From positions 1 through 64,000 of the forward strand of contig NZ_LXWK01000021.1 in assembly GCF_001669775.1 (NCBI RefSeq): 64,000 nt of DNA. The letters are read 5' to 3'. The translations under genes were made by a program, and so were the position numbers. The notes under the pieces were generated by a model. That model saw only the letters and a list, made by a program, of their open reading frames with translations. It was not told where the DNA came from and searched no databases. Shown one piece after another: positions 47,494-57,116 of the stretch. The DNA is from Rheinheimera sp. SA_1 (lineage in GTDB: Bacteria; Pseudomonadota; Gammaproteobacteria; Enterobacterales; Alteromonadaceae). Within the stretch, counting starts at the first letter, position 1. Every line of letters starts with the position of its first letter.

Positions 47494-47658
47494 ACCCGTC
47501 ATCCTTGAAGATTCGGGGTTGTTGCCTTCGTTCGCTGAAGCTTCAGTCCGACTGGAACGCCAGCGCGGCCAGTCACATAGGACAACTATGCTCCTGGGTC
47601 GGGCTGGCGTTCCAGTCTCGCTCCTCGGCGCCTACCCGAATCTTCAATGATTTTGGGT
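47494..47658 (+). repeat. Intergenic palindromic repeat, copy D
   Basis: About 165 bases, ACCCGTCATCCTTGAAG ... CTTCAATGATTTTGGGT, with the inner core CAGTCACATAGGACAACTAT followed by GCTCCTGGG. It starts seven bases after the tesB stop, between tesB and the convergent plsB, and is nearly identical to copy C across the core. Confidence 0.78.
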
Positions 47659-47728
47659 CTATTTCCCTCAACAGTTAGCCGCCAGCAAGATAAGAACTTT
47701 GTCGCCATAGAACCCATCTTGCTGTTAA

Positions 47729-50161
47729 TTAGCTTTCAGCGGTGATTTGGTGGATTGTCTGCAGCACTTCCGGCAGCACCAGTGCATTGACGGTTGCCAA
47801 CAGTGGCGCGAAATTAGCCGCAGGTTGTAACCGGCCATCCGCTGCTTCCGCAATATAATCGGCATCTTTTAGCGCATGCACCAGGGTCGCAAACAGTTGT
47901 TTATCGTGATATTCAGGTGCATCAATGCCATGCATGGTGAGTAAGCGCTGAGCAAGTTGCTGGCTGCCCAGCTCTAGCGCACTGCGTTCAATGCGTTGTT
48001 GTTGCTGTAATAAATTCAATACAATGGCGTAACGCTGCAGGATATCATTGCTGTTATGTGCCAACAATTTCAGCTGCGTCAGATGTTGCGGAAGTTCGGC
48101 GCATTGATAATGTTGTTGTGCCAGTTGCACTAACTGCTGTTGCTGTAAAAACTGCAGGATTTGTGTGACATAAAGTCTTAAATCCTGTGGTGCCAAAAAC
48201 AGTTCATGTTCCAGTAACGGCAATAATTGCTGGCAGATATTCAGTAACTGCACAGCGGTCAGCTGTCGGTGTTGCAATAATGCAGTCGCGATCAACGCAG
48301 GAACGACAAATAAATGACTGATATTATTCCGATAATAACTCATGATCACGGCGTTTTCGGCGGTAAGCCGCACCAGATCGCCAAAACCATCCTGCTGTAA
48401 CTGTACTTTGTTCAGCGTCAGCGCATGTTGCAACAACGCTGCACCATCACCTTCCGGTAACGTGACAGCCGTATGATAAGGCGCAGCTTGTTGCAGCTGC
48501 AGATATAAGTTTAATTGCTGGATTAACGCCGTACGGGTCAGTACATATTGTTCGGTGGCGAGCAGGCAAGTCGAGATCAGATTGATTGCGTTCAGCGCGG
48601 CGCTTTGGTTCACCCTTGTCATCACTTCATCGGCCAACTTCGCGACCAGTGGATTTAACCACGCTGGTTTTTGCGGTTCGATGGGGTTCACCGACAAACG
48701 CCAATCCGGCGCATGTTGTTGCAGATATCCGTTCAGTGAAATCGGTTCACCAAAATTGATGTAACCATAGCCATAGTCGCGCAGTTGTCTGGCAGCTTTG
48801 AGGATGCCAAGCGCTGATTCTTTGGTTTTGGCAGAACCTTTTAATTCGCGCAGATAAGTGTTCACCTCCATCACGTGCTCGTAACCGAGATATACCGGCA
48901 CCAACGTGACGGGCCGGTCAATGCCACGCAGCAGAGCTTGCACCGTCATCGCCAACATACCGGTTTTGGGTTGCAGCAAACGCCCGGTGCGGCTGCGGCC
49001 ACCTTCGCTGTAGTATTTTACCGAATAACCTTTGCGAAACAGCTGCGACAGGTACTCGCGAAAGACTGCCGAATAAAGTTTGTGGCCGCTAAAGCTGCGC
49101 CGGATAAAAAACGCGCCACCACGGCGGAAAAATTTACCAATAGGCCAAAAATTCAGGTTAATACCGGCAGCAATATGTGGGGCAGCGAGACCTTGTTGAT
49201 AAATGACATAACTCAGCAGCAGGTAATCCATATGGCTGCGATGGCAGGGTAAATACACCACTTCATGGCCACGCTGCGCCAGATCACGGATTAAACCAGC
49301 GTTATTTATTTTGATGCCGGTATACAGTTTTTTCCACAACCAGCTCAGCAGCCGATCACCCACTCGTAAGGTTGATTCACGATAATCGGCGGCGATTTCT
49401 TCCAGCAGCTTGCGTGCTTCGTTACGGGCTTCGGTATAGCTGATATTTTTGCTCCGCGCTTCATCAGCAATAGCTTTTTTAAGCGCTTCAGAGCCCAATA
49501 ATGCATTAAACAACGCCGCACGGTCCGGCTGTCGTGGCCCGGTTGCAGCCAGTTGTTGGCGATAAAAATGAAAGCGGGCAACCCGTAGTAATTTATGTGC
49601 AGTTTCTTCGGTGGCACCATGTTGGTCGGCCATCTCGCGCAAGGAGACTGCGCGGGAAAACTGCACTAGCGTATGCCTGCCAGAAATCAGTATCACAAAT
49701 AATTTATGCCACCAGCCAGGTGCGGTTTTTTCGCCAAGAATGGCTTTGACGCTGGCTTCTTTGCCAGGGGCACGCCCCCAACAGATGGCTACCGGGACTA
49801 GCTGTGCGGTTTGATCAGGCTGTGCCAGATGGGCTTGCAATAACTTTTGCCCCTGCTGCAGTGCCAGTGTTGGGCGGCTTTTTCCCCAAAATGCAGCGGA
49901 ACGTTCGAGAAATAAAGTGCGGGGTAAGGTGATATCGCCCAGTGTGACATAAGCGGTCGGATCCGGTAGCCCTTGCTCAAGGCAGGCACGTTTCAGTGTG
50001 GCTAAATCACTGGCAGAGGCAACCCGGGTAATATAAAACAGCGGCTTGTTTGCCTGCAACTCAAGGCTACTGACGGGTTGGGATGGAATAATTTTATATT
50101 TAACGAATGGCCACAATAGCCATTGTAAGATGCTGGCGAACCACTTTAATCGCGAAAACAT
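47729..50161 (-). CDS. plsB: Glycerol-3-phosphate 1-O-acyltransferase PlsB
   Basis: 810 residues, matching E. coli PlsB (807). The acyltransferase motifs are in the middle: block I HRSHMDYLLLSY (HX4D catalytic pair) near residues 305-316, block II FFRRGGAFFIRRSF, block III YYSEGGRSRTGRLLQPKTGML, block IV ITLVPVYLGYE-like. Peripheral/inner-membrane protein that acylates sn-glycerol-3-phosphate at position 1, the first step of phospholipid synthesis. Long flanking helical regions are typical. Divergent from lexA with a 156-base gap. Confidence 0.96.
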   Translation of the reverse strand: MFSRLKWFASILQWLLWPFVKYKIIPSQPVSSLELQANKPLFYITRVASASDLATLKRACLEQGLPDPTAYVTLGDITLPRTLFLERSAAFWGKSRPTLALQQGQKLLQAHLAQPDQTAQLVPVAICWGRAPGKEASVKAILGEKTAPGWWHKLFVILISGRHTLVQFSRAVSLREMADQHGATEETAHKLLRVARFHFYRQQLAATGPRQPDRAALFNALLGSEALKKAIADEARSKNISYTEARNEARKLLEEIAADYRESTLRVGDRLLSWLWKKLYTGIKINNAGLIRDLAQRGHEVVYLPCHRSHMDYLLLSYVIYQQGLAAPHIAAGINLNFWPIGKFFRRGGAFFIRRSFSGHKLYSAVFREYLSQLFRKGYSVKYYSEGGRSRTGRLLQPKTGMLAMTVQALLRGIDRPVTLVPVYLGYEHVMEVNTYLRELKGSAKTKESALGILKAARQLRDYGYGYINFGEPISLNGYLQQHAPDWRLSVNPIEPQKPAWLNPLVAKLADEVMTRVNQSAALNAINLISTCLLATEQYVLTRTALIQQLNLYLQLQQAAPYHTAVTLPEGDGAALLQHALTLNKVQLQQDGFGDLVRLTAENAVIMSYYRNNISHLFVVPALIATALLQHRQLTAVQLLNICQQLLPLLEHELFLAPQDLRLYVTQILQFLQQQQLVQLAQQHYQCAELPQHLTQLKLLAHNSNDILQRYAIVLNLLQQQQRIERSALELGSQQLAQRLLTMHGIDAPEYHDKQLFATLVHALKDADYIAEAADGRLQPAANFAPLLATVNALVLPEVLQTIHQITAES

Positions 50162-50275
50162 ACGTTACCTGCACTCAAAAACAGCCGGCTAGAATACCAT
50201 GGATTAAAATCAGCGCCAATTTTGGCATTTTTTGCTGATTTTTCTGCGACATCCGACTTGGCACATGCATTTTCA

Positions 50276-50313
50276 CTGTATATACTCCCAGTATTCACTG
50301 TATAGGCATTCAG
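50276..50313 (+). promoter_or_regulatory. Tandem SOS (LexA) boxes of lexA
   Basis: Two CTG-N10-CAG sites: CTGTATATACTCCCAG at 50276-50291 and CTGTATAGGCATTCAG at 50298-50313, 22 bases apart centre to centre, ending five bases before the lexA start codon. This tandem arrangement resembles the autoregulated E. coli lexA promoter. The first box matches the consensus arm CTGTATATA well. Confidence 0.88.
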
Positions 50314-50317
50314 CATC

Positions 50318-50944
50318 ATGCGTCCACTTACTCCACGACAAGCCGAAATATTACAATTACTGAAAGATTATCAGGCTCACTCCGGGATGCCACCAACCCG
50401 CGCCGAAATTGCTACACAGCTTGGATTTAAGTCAGCCAATGCTGCTGAAGAGCATTTAAAAGCACTGGCCAAAAAAGGCTTTATAGAAATGATGCCGGGT
50501 ACGTCACGGGGGATCCGGTTGATTGAAGAAGAGCTGGTGGCAAATGAACCTGAATATCTGGGTTTACCGCTGATTGGCCGTGTTGCCGCAGGACAGCCTA
50601 TTTTAGCCACCGAACATATTGACCAGTATTACCAGCTTGATGCGAATCTGTTCCATCCGGCGGCCGATTTTCTGTTAAAAGTCTCTGGTATGAGTATGAA
50701 AGACATTGGCATCATGGATGGTGACTTGCTGGCGGTGCATAAAACAACGGAAGCCCGGCAGGGTGAAGTGGTGGTGGCCAGAGTCGAAGATGAGGTGACA
50801 GTAAAACGTTTTAGACGTGATGGTCAATTTGTATACTTACACCCTGAAAACAACGACTTTAATGTGATAAAAGTCGATTTAACTCAGCAGTTCTTTGCAA
50901 TTGAAGGTTTGGCGGTTGGCGTGATCCGTAATCAAACCTGGTAA
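50318..50944 (+). CDS. lexA: LexA repressor
   Basis: 208 residues (E. coli 202). N-terminal winged HTH ([17 protein letters not shown], then [27 protein letters not shown]), cleavage site Ala91-Gly92 (RVAAGQP) and the Ser126/Lys163 self-cleavage dyad ([14 protein letters not shown]). It represses SOS genes and is self-cleaved with RecA-ssDNA filament. Offset from E. coli numbering is constant at seven, which supports the start. Confidence 0.97.
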   Translation: MRPLTPRQAEILQLLKDYQAHSGMPPTRAEIATQLGFKSANAAEEHLKALAKKGFIEMMPGTSRGIRLIEEELVANEPEYLGLPLIGRVAAGQPILATEHIDQYYQLDANLFHPAADFLLKVSGMSMKDIGIMDGDLLAVHKTTEARQGEVVVARVEDEVTVKRFRRDGQFVYLHPENNDFNVIKVDLTQQFFAIEGLAVGVIRNQTW

Positions 50945-51231
50945 GGTTTTTTGCTAAAACTTTAGTAAACTCAATACTTTTTCGAATACAGCACTGGTCA
51001 GACCTTTAGGTTTCGCCGGTGCTTTTTGCTTTAAGGGGTTTACATTGGGCTATTTCTGGTCAATTCTTAACCTGCGCCTGATAAAAAACACAGAACGATA
51101 AATGTTGTGTCACAGGCGATGTAACAAATAAATAATAAAAAACAATTAGTTGCAGAACAAGATGCGCAATTTGGGTGGTAGTGTCTGGTTCTGGCAATTT
51201 GTATTATGCAAAATGACAGAGGAGACGTTAC
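50945..51231 (+). other. Leader region of the cytochrome oxidase operon
   Basis: 287 bases between the lexA stop and the coxB GTG. AT-rich around 51120-51150. I see no clear operator, terminator or small gene; the promoter of the oxidase operon should lie here. The ribosome site GAGGAG at 51220-51225 belongs to coxB. Confidence 0.35.
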
Positions 51232-52380
51232 GTGGCGAAAACGAGTCGTTATCGCTGCACGCTGCTATCCTTGCTATTTGTCGAAACGGCTGCTGCCGCA
51301 GAGTTACCCCTAAACATGACCAAAGGGGTTACCGATATCAGTCATCAGGTTTACGACCTGCATATGACGATATTGTACGTCTGCTGTGCAATTGGCTTGG
51401 TGGTGTTTGGCGCTATGTTTTGGGCCATTCTTCATCATCGCAAGGCAAAAGGAGTGCAGCCTGCACAATTTCATGAAAGCACCAAAGTAGAAATACTCTG
51501 GACCGCCATTCCAGTGGTTATTCTGGTCGTCATGGCCATACCCGCTACCAAAACTCTGATTGCGATGGAAGATACTTCCGACGCTGAAGTGACCATTCTG
51601 GTGACCGGCTCGCAATGGAAGTGGCATTACAAATATCTCGACTATCCGGTTGAATATTATTCGTTACTTGCCACCCCACAAAAACAAATTCAGAACAAAA
51701 TTGCCAAGGGCGAAAACTACCTGCTGGAAGTTGATCGGCCGCTGGTGATCCCAACCGGTAAAAAAGTACGTTTTTTAATGACTTCAGATGACGTTATCCA
51801 TTCATGGTGGGTGCCAGCCTTTGCAGTCAAAAAAGACGCCAACCCTGGGTACATCAACGAATCCTGGGCCAAAGTCAACGTGCCCGGTATTTACCGCGGT
51901 CAATGTGCGGAACTCTGCGGCAAAGATCACGGCTTTATGCCAGTGGTGGTGATTGCGAAAGAGCCTGCTGAATTCGAGAGCTGGATCCAGCAACAGGCTG
52001 AAACGCAAGCCAAAGCCAAAGCAGCCGAGCAAGAACTACTGTCAATGAACATGACGATGGCTGAAGCCATGGCTCTGGGCGAAAAAACTTACCTTGGTTA
52101 TTGCGCAGCCTGTCATCAACCAGGCGGACAGGGTTTACCTGGTGCATTCCCGGCCCTTAAAGGCAGCAAAATGGCCACAACAGCCACCGAACTTGCCGCC
52201 CACATCGATATTGTCCTTAACGGCAAATCCGGTACCGCCATGCAGGCTTTCGGCAAGCAGCTGACGCTGCAGGAAATTGCAGCCGTCATTACCTATGAGC
52301 GAAATGCCTGGGATAACAATACTGGCGATTTAGTGCAGGCCGCTGCGATCCATGCAGCCAAAACCGGCAACAAGGAGTAG
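51232..52380 (+). CDS. coxB: Cytochrome c oxidase subunit II with fused cytochrome c domain
   Basis: 382 residues from GTG 51232 (GAGGAG seven bases upstream). Signal peptide to about residue 23, two membrane helices (about 47-68 and 88-105), then a CuA cupredoxin domain with ligands His190, Cys225, Glu227, Cys229, His233 and Met236 (GQCAELCGKDHGFM). A C-terminal class I cytochrome c domain follows, with heme site CAACH at 291-295. CuA passes electrons from the fused cytochrome to heme a in CoxA. First gene of the oxidase operon. Confidence 0.95.
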   Translation: MAKTSRYRCTLLSLLFVETAAAAELPLNMTKGVTDISHQVYDLHMTILYVCCAIGLVVFGAMFWAILHHRKAKGVQPAQFHESTKVEILWTAIPVVILVVMAIPATKTLIAMEDTSDAEVTILVTGSQWKWHYKYLDYPVEYYSLLATPQKQIQNKIAKGENYLLEVDRPLVIPTGKKVRFLMTSDDVIHSWWVPAFAVKKDANPGYINESWAKVNVPGIYRGQCAELCGKDHGFMPVVVIAKEPAEFESWIQQQAETQAKAKAAEQELLSMNMTMAEAMALGEKTYLGYCAACHQPGGQGLPGAFPALKGSKMATTATELAAHIDIVLNGKSGTAMQAFGKQLTLQEIAAVITYERNAWDNNTGDLVQAAAIHAAKTGNKE

Positions 52381-52383
52381 CAG

Positions 52384-53985
52384 ATGAGCACAATCACCAC
52401 CGATCCACATGCTCATGGCGATCACCATGAAGAGCACCACCACAGTCCACCAGCCGGTTTAAAACGCTGGTTGTATACCACCAACCATAAAGATATTGGT
52501 ACTTTGTACCTGCTGTTCGCTCTGACGATGTTTTTCATCGGTGGTGCGATGGCAATGGTGATCCGCGCCGAGTTATTTCAACCAGGGCTACAACTGGTAC
52601 AGGCTGATTTCTTTAATCAGATGACGACAGTGCACGGCCTGATCATGGTGTTCGGCGCAGTAATGCCGGCCTTTACCGGCCTCGCCAACTGGCTCATTCC
52701 GATGATGGTTGGTGCGCCGGACATGGCGTTACCGCGGATGAATAACTGGAGTTTCTGGATCCTGCCGTTTGCCTTTTCCATTTTACTGGCATCGTTATTT
52801 ATGGAGGGTGGTGGTCCGGGTTTTGGCTGGACTTTCTACGCACCTCTCTCCACTAAGTACAGCGGTGACAGTACAGCTTTGTTTGTGTTTTCAGTGCATA
52901 TCATGGGTATTTCGTCGATTATGGGTGCAATCAACGTGATTGTAACCATCTTCAACTTACGTGCGCCTGGCATGACCTGGATGAAAATGCCGTTGTTTGT
53001 CTGGACCTGGTTAATCACTGCATTTTTACTGATTGCGGTAATGCCGGTGTTGGCAGGTACTGTAACCATGGTTTTAACCGACAAATACTTTGGCACCAGT
53101 TTCTTTGATGCCGCCGGCGGCGGTGATCCGGTGTTGTTCCAGCATATTTTCTGGTTCTTCGGTCACCCTGAAGTGTACATCATGATTTTGCCGGCTTTTG
53201 GTATTGTCTCAAGCATTGTGCCGACTTTTGCCCGTAAACCGTTGTTTGGGTACGCTTCGATGGTGTATGCCACCTCCAGTATCGCGTTACTGTCGTTTCT
53301 GGTCTGGGCGCACCATATGTTTACCACCGGCATGCCGGTGTTTGCCGAGCTGTTTTTCATGTATTGCACCATGCTTATTGCGGTGCCAACCGGGGTGAAA
53401 GTCTTTAACTGGGTCGCGACGATGTGGCGGGGGGCGATGACCTTTGAAGTGCCGATGATGTTCGCGCTGGCCTTTATTGTGCTGTTCACTATAGGTGGTT
53501 TGTCCGGGTTGATGCTCGCCATCACACCGGCGGATTTCCAGTATCACGATACCTACTTTGTGGTCGCGCATTTCCACTATGTGCTGGTAACAGGTGCTAT
53601 TTTCTCGATTATTGCGGCGGCCTATTACTGGTTACCAAAATGGACCGGGCATATGTATGACGAATCCCTGGGGCAATGGCATTTCTGGTGTTCGCTGATC
53701 TCGGTCAACATGCTGTTTTTCCCGATGCATTTTGTCGGGTTAGCGGGGATGCCAAGACGGATCCCGGATTATGCTCTGCAGTTTGCTGATTTTAATGCCT
53801 TTATTAGTATCGGAGGTTTTGCTTTTGGCCTGTCGCAGCTGATCTTTGTCTGGGTTTTGGTGAAATGTATCCGGGGTGGTGAGAAAGCAACTAATCAGGT
53901 GTGGGAAGGTGCTGAAGGGCTGGAGTGGGAATTATCGTCACCGCCGCCTTATCACAGTTTTACTACACCACCGCATGTGAAATAA
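52384..53985 (+). CDS. coxA: Cytochrome c oxidase subunit I (aa3 type)
   Basis: 533 residues. Twelve membrane helices; includes the low-spin heme His region, WFFGHPEVYIMILPAFG (CuB ligand His with cross-linked Tyr), and the HDTYFVVAHFHYV region (high- and low-spin heme ligands). Catalyses reduction of O2 to water while pumping protons. An N-terminal His-rich stretch (DPHAHGDHHEEHHH) is notable and might hold copper. SD AAGGAG is inside the coxB end. Confidence 0.97.
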   Translation: MSTITTDPHAHGDHHEEHHHSPPAGLKRWLYTTNHKDIGTLYLLFALTMFFIGGAMAMVIRAELFQPGLQLVQADFFNQMTTVHGLIMVFGAVMPAFTGLANWLIPMMVGAPDMALPRMNNWSFWILPFAFSILLASLFMEGGGPGFGWTFYAPLSTKYSGDSTALFVFSVHIMGISSIMGAINVIVTIFNLRAPGMTWMKMPLFVWTWLITAFLLIAVMPVLAGTVTMVLTDKYFGTSFFDAAGGGDPVLFQHIFWFFGHPEVYIMILPAFGIVSSIVPTFARKPLFGYASMVYATSSIALLSFLVWAHHMFTTGMPVFAELFFMYCTMLIAVPTGVKVFNWVATMWRGAMTFEVPMMFALAFIVLFTIGGLSGLMLAITPADFQYHDTYFVVAHFHYVLVTGAIFSIIAAAYYWLPKWTGHMYDESLGQWHFWCSLISVNMLFFPMHFVGLAGMPRRIPDYALQFADFNAFISIGGFAFGLSQLIFVWVLVKCIRGGEKATNQVWEGAEGLEWELSSPPPYHSFTTPPHVK

Positions 53986-53995
53986 GGGACTACAG

Positions 53996-54592
53996 ATGGC
54001 CGATTCGCAGCAACACATAGCTCAACCGAACCATAAACCACTGATCAAAAAGCTGTTGGTGATTACGCTCGCGATGTTTGGCTTTGGTTATGCGTTGGTG
54101 CCGCTGTATGACGTGTTTTGTGATTTGACCGGCATTAACGGTAAAACCAGTTCGATGGCTGCCACTGCCGATAAAGCAGTGGTTGATCTGAAACGCGAAA
54201 TTACCGTGGAGTTTCTGGCCAGACCCAATGCTGACATGCCATGGTTATTTAAACCACAGACGCAAAAAATCAAAGTTCATCCCGGCGAAATCAAACTGGT
54301 GTACTACGAAGCTGAAAATATCACCGCTGCGACCATGACCGGTCAGGCGGTGCCTTCAGTGGCGCCAGGTCAGGCTGCTTTGTATCTGAATAAAATGGAA
54401 TGTTTTTGTTTTAACCAACAAGTGCTGACTGCCGGTCAGAAGCTGTTGATGCCATTACAATTTTATGTGGATCCTGCTCTGCCCGAGCAGTTCAGCACTA
54501 TTACTTTGTCATACACCTTGTACGACATGACCAAGCATAGTCAGCCTGAAACAGTGGCAGCTCTGATCCCAACAGGGGGCAATCATGAGTAA
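53996..54592 (+). CDS. ctaG: Cytochrome c oxidase assembly protein CtaG (Cox11)
   Basis: 198 residues. One N-terminal membrane helix (about 18-38) and a periplasmic Ig-like copper domain with the CuB-delivering motif CFCF (KMECFCFNQQ). Known role is insertion of copper into the CuB site of subunit I. Follows coxA by ten bases and overlaps the coxC start by eight. Confidence 0.94.
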   Translation: MADSQQHIAQPNHKPLIKKLLVITLAMFGFGYALVPLYDVFCDLTGINGKTSSMAATADKAVVDLKREITVEFLARPNADMPWLFKPQTQKIKVHPGEIKLVYYEAENITAATMTGQAVPSVAPGQAALYLNKMECFCFNQQVLTAGQKLLMPLQFYVDPALPEQFSTITLSYTLYDMTKHSQPETVAALIPTGGNHE

Positions 54593-55466
54593 CGCTTACG
54601 AGAAATATTATGTACCCGAACAAAGCCCGTGGCCTTTTGTGGGTGCGGTGGCGCTGTTTTTAATCGCCTTTGGTGCCGGGCATTTAGTCAATGAAGTGAC
54701 CCGCGATAAAGAAGGTTATGGCAGTTACCTGCTGATAGCCGGCGTCGCGATTTTAATCTTTATGTTGGTTGGCTGGTTTCGAAATGTCATTGATGAATCG
54801 ATGACCGGCCTTTATAGCAAACAAATGGATCGCTCGTTCCGGCAAGGTATGAGCTGGTTTATTTTTTCTGAAGTAATGTTCTTTTTTGCCTTTTTTGGCG
54901 CCTTGTTTTACGCCCGGCTGATCGCGATGCCGTGGCTGGATGGTGCCAGCAACAATGCCATGACTGCCGAAATATTATGGCCCGAGTTCGTTGCGCACTG
55001 GCCGATGATCAAAACGCCGGGTGGCACTGAAACCACGGCGATGCCATGGCAAGGGTTGCCGCTGTATAACACCATTATTCTGCTGACATCGTCGGTTACA
55101 TTGCAGTTTGCGCATACCGCGATGGAGCAAAATAAACGGGGTCAGCTCAAACTGATGCTGTTGTTAACCGTGTTGTTAGGTGCAACTTTTCTGACGTTAC
55201 AAGGGTACGAGTATGTCCATGCTTACCAGGATCTTGGCTTAAAACTGGATTCAGGGATTTATGGCAATACCTTTTTCCTGCTGACCGGTTTCCATGGTAT
55301 GCATGTGACGCTGGGTGCTATTTTCCTGCTGGTGATTTTTCTGCGGATCTTGCTCAAAAACCATTTTACAGCACACCACCATTTTGCGTTTCAGGCAGCG
55401 GCCTGGTACTGGCATTTTGTCGATGTGGTTTGGTTATGTTTGTTTGTATTTGTCTACGTGTTGTAA
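54585..55466 (+). CDS. coxC: Cytochrome c oxidase subunit III
   Basis: 293 residues; start ATGAGTAA overlaps the ctaG stop, with AGGGGG upstream. Seven predicted membrane helices; the characteristic WPFVGAVALFLIAFG, SWFIFSEVMFFFAFFGALFYARL, LTGFHGMHVTLGAIFL and HHHFAFQAAAWYWHFVDVVWL segments of subunit III are intact. It stabilises the proton-pumping function of CoxA. Last of the four colinear structural/assembly genes before the reverse-strand gene. Confidence 0.95.
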   Translation: MSNAYEKYYVPEQSPWPFVGAVALFLIAFGAGHLVNEVTRDKEGYGSYLLIAGVAILIFMLVGWFRNVIDESMTGLYSKQMDRSFRQGMSWFIFSEVMFFFAFFGALFYARLIAMPWLDGASNNAMTAEILWPEFVAHWPMIKTPGGTETTAMPWQGLPLYNTIILLTSSVTLQFAHTAMEQNKRGQLKLMLLLTVLLGATFLTLQGYEYVHAYQDLGLKLDSGIYGNTFFLLTGFHGMHVTLGAIFLLVIFLRILLKNHFTAHHHFAFQAAAWYWHFVDVVWLCLFVFVYVL

Positions 55467-55507
55467 CGCTTAAAGCAGTGCGGTTTTAGTAAGTCACTGT
55501 GCTGTAT

Positions 55508-55566
55508 ATCCAAAATCATTGGAGTTGCAGGATGGCAACAACCCTGCAACTTCAAGGATGAAGGGA
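55508..55566 (-). repeat. Intergenic palindromic repeat, copy E (short form)
   Basis: About 58 bases, reverse orientation: CCAAAATCATTGGAGTTGCA ... CTGCAACTTCAAGGATGAAG. It keeps only the outer arms and lacks the central core, leaving a simple hairpin with GTTGCAGG/CCTGCAAC arms. It lies between coxC and the convergent DUF2909 gene, in place of a classical terminator. Confidence 0.6.
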
Positions 55567-55569
55567 ATA

Positions 55570-55779
55570 TCAGTAAGGTCGCTGATGGGGGCTAATCCAG
55601 CCCATCGTCAGCGCCATTACGATAAACATCATCACGATGACAGAGACCAACACCCGACGCCCGAGGAATTTCGACATACTGACTTTTTCCGGATCGTTTT
55701 TCAGCATTAGCCACAAGGCGCGGAACAAATTAAAAACAATAAAGAGCAGTAGCGCAATGAGCAGTAATTTGATCAGCAT
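55570..55779 (-). CDS. DUF2909 small twin-transmembrane protein
   Basis: 69 residues, two membrane helices (about 3-28 and 44-62). DUF2909 / twin-transmembrane proteins lie on the opposite strand between coxC and SURF1 in many gammaproteobacteria, as here. They may help oxidase assembly, but that is not shown. Confidence 0.82.
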   Translation of the reverse strand: MLIKLLLIALLLFIVFNLFRALWLMLKNDPEKVSMSKFLGRRVLVSVIVMMFIVMALTMGWISPHQRPY

Positions 55780-55805
55780 AAGACCTCAGTTCGCAGGAGA
55801 CGCAA

Positions 55806-56606
55806 ATGCAGATCCGGTTGTTTAACCAGGATTTTGTATTGCGCTGGTGGTTAGTAGTGATCACTTTGGCCGCTTTTTGTCTGTTAATCAAGCTGTCGCT
55901 ATGGCAATGGCAACGCGCTGAAGAAAAGCTGCAACACCTGACCCAAATCCAGAACTGGCAACAACAAGGCGCTCCCGCTTTTACTGAGTTTTCCCGTTAC
56001 AGCGAAGCCGATTTAGACGGCGCGCCACTAACCGGTACTGCGCATTGGCTCGCGCCAGTAGTGTGGTTGGTGGACAATCAAATCTGGCGCGGCAAAGCCG
56101 GTTACGATGTGGTTATTCCAGTTCAAGTCACGACGGATAAAACCGCTATGCCGATGCCATCCGATGAGGTCTTACTGGTGAATTTAGGCTGGGTCGCGGC
56201 GCCGGACAGCAGATTACAACTGCCCGAAGTGGAAATTCCTGCCCGGATTGAATTACAGGGTGTGCTACGCACTAAATTAGGCGCGTTTCGACTGGGCAAC
56301 AATTTGGAGGATACCGGCTCCTGGCCGATGCGCGTGCAAACGATTGATGTGCCATCGCTCGCGTCGACTCTATCCAAGCCGCTGACAAATAACGAGCGTA
56401 ATAAAGCGTCTGGCAATCAGTCTAGTGAGGCGTTTAATACAATGTTTAACGGCGTGTTTTACCAGCAACAAAGCCCGTTTCTTTATCATTATCAGCCTGT
56501 GGTGATGCCACCGGAAAAACATCGGGCTTATGCATTGCAGTGGCTGTTGTTGGCCATCGCCGTGGTGATGGTCGCGATGGCTGCCAGTTATCAGAAGGAA
56601 GTGTAA
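55806..56606 (+). CDS. SURF1 family cytochrome c oxidase assembly protein
   Basis: 266 residues with two membrane helices at the ends (about 14-34 and 242-262) and a periplasmic domain between. The family hallmark is visible as LFNQ.FVLRWWLVV and the late HYQPVVMPPEKHRAYALQWLLLA segment. SURF1 hands heme A to subunit I. The gene starts 27 bases from the divergent DUF2909 start; its stop abuts the next ATG. Confidence 0.9.
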   Translation: MQIRLFNQDFVLRWWLVVITLAAFCLLIKLSLWQWQRAEEKLQHLTQIQNWQQQGAPAFTEFSRYSEADLDGAPLTGTAHWLAPVVWLVDNQIWRGKAGYDVVIPVQVTTDKTAMPMPSDEVLLVNLGWVAAPDSRLQLPEVEIPARIELQGVLRTKLGAFRLGNNLEDTGSWPMRVQTIDVPSLASTLSKPLTNNERNKASGNQSSEAFNTMFNGVFYQQQSPFLYHYQPVVMPPEKHRAYALQWLLLAIAVVMVAMAASYQKEV

Positions 56607-57116
56607 ATGCCAAAAAAGAAGTTTTTGTGGTTGTTCGCCGCTTGTTGTCTGGTGCCGTTGGCAATGGCGCAATTGGTGTTGTCAGCAGGCTGGTTTTCCG
56701 CAGGTGCCAATAGTAAAGGCCAGTGGCTAAGTGAGGAAATTACACTATTGCCAGCAACAGCGGCCGACCAGCCACATTGGCGACTAGTGTATTTGGCGCC
56801 AACGGACTGCCAGCAGCAGTGCCAGCAGACGCTGAATCTGATGACGCAAATTTATACTGCCTTGGGTAGAAAACAGGACAATTTAACGCTGGTGGTGCTG
56901 GGTGATGTGGCACCAAAAGAGCTCGCGACTACCATGCAGTTTCAACAAGGCAAATCGTCGGTTTTAGCTGAAGGTCAGCTTATTCTGGTCGAGCATAACG
57001 GCTTAGCACTGCTGCAATATCAATTTCCGGCCGATGCCAGCCAATTGCCATTGCTCGGTAAAGCCGTGATGTCCGATTTGAAAAAGTTGATTAGCTACGA
57101 TCGGGGGCCGGTATGA
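56607..57116 (+). CDS. Membrane-anchored thioredoxin-like protein of the oxidase locus
   Basis: 169 residues. One N-terminal helix (about 7-28), then a thioredoxin-like domain with CxxxC (LAPTDCQQQCQQTLNLM), like the SCO copper site but without an obvious distal His. It lies directly between SURF1 and ctaA, with an ATGA overlap into ctaA. I infer a role in copper handling or disulfide control during oxidase assembly. Function not established. Confidence 0.72.
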   Translation: MPKKKFLWLFAACCLVPLAMAQLVLSAGWFSAGANSKGQWLSEEITLLPATAADQPHWRLVYLAPTDCQQQCQQTLNLMTQIYTALGRKQDNLTLVVLGDVAPKELATTMQFQQGKSSVLAEGQLILVEHNGLALLQYQFPADASQLPLLGKAVMSDLKKLISYDRGPV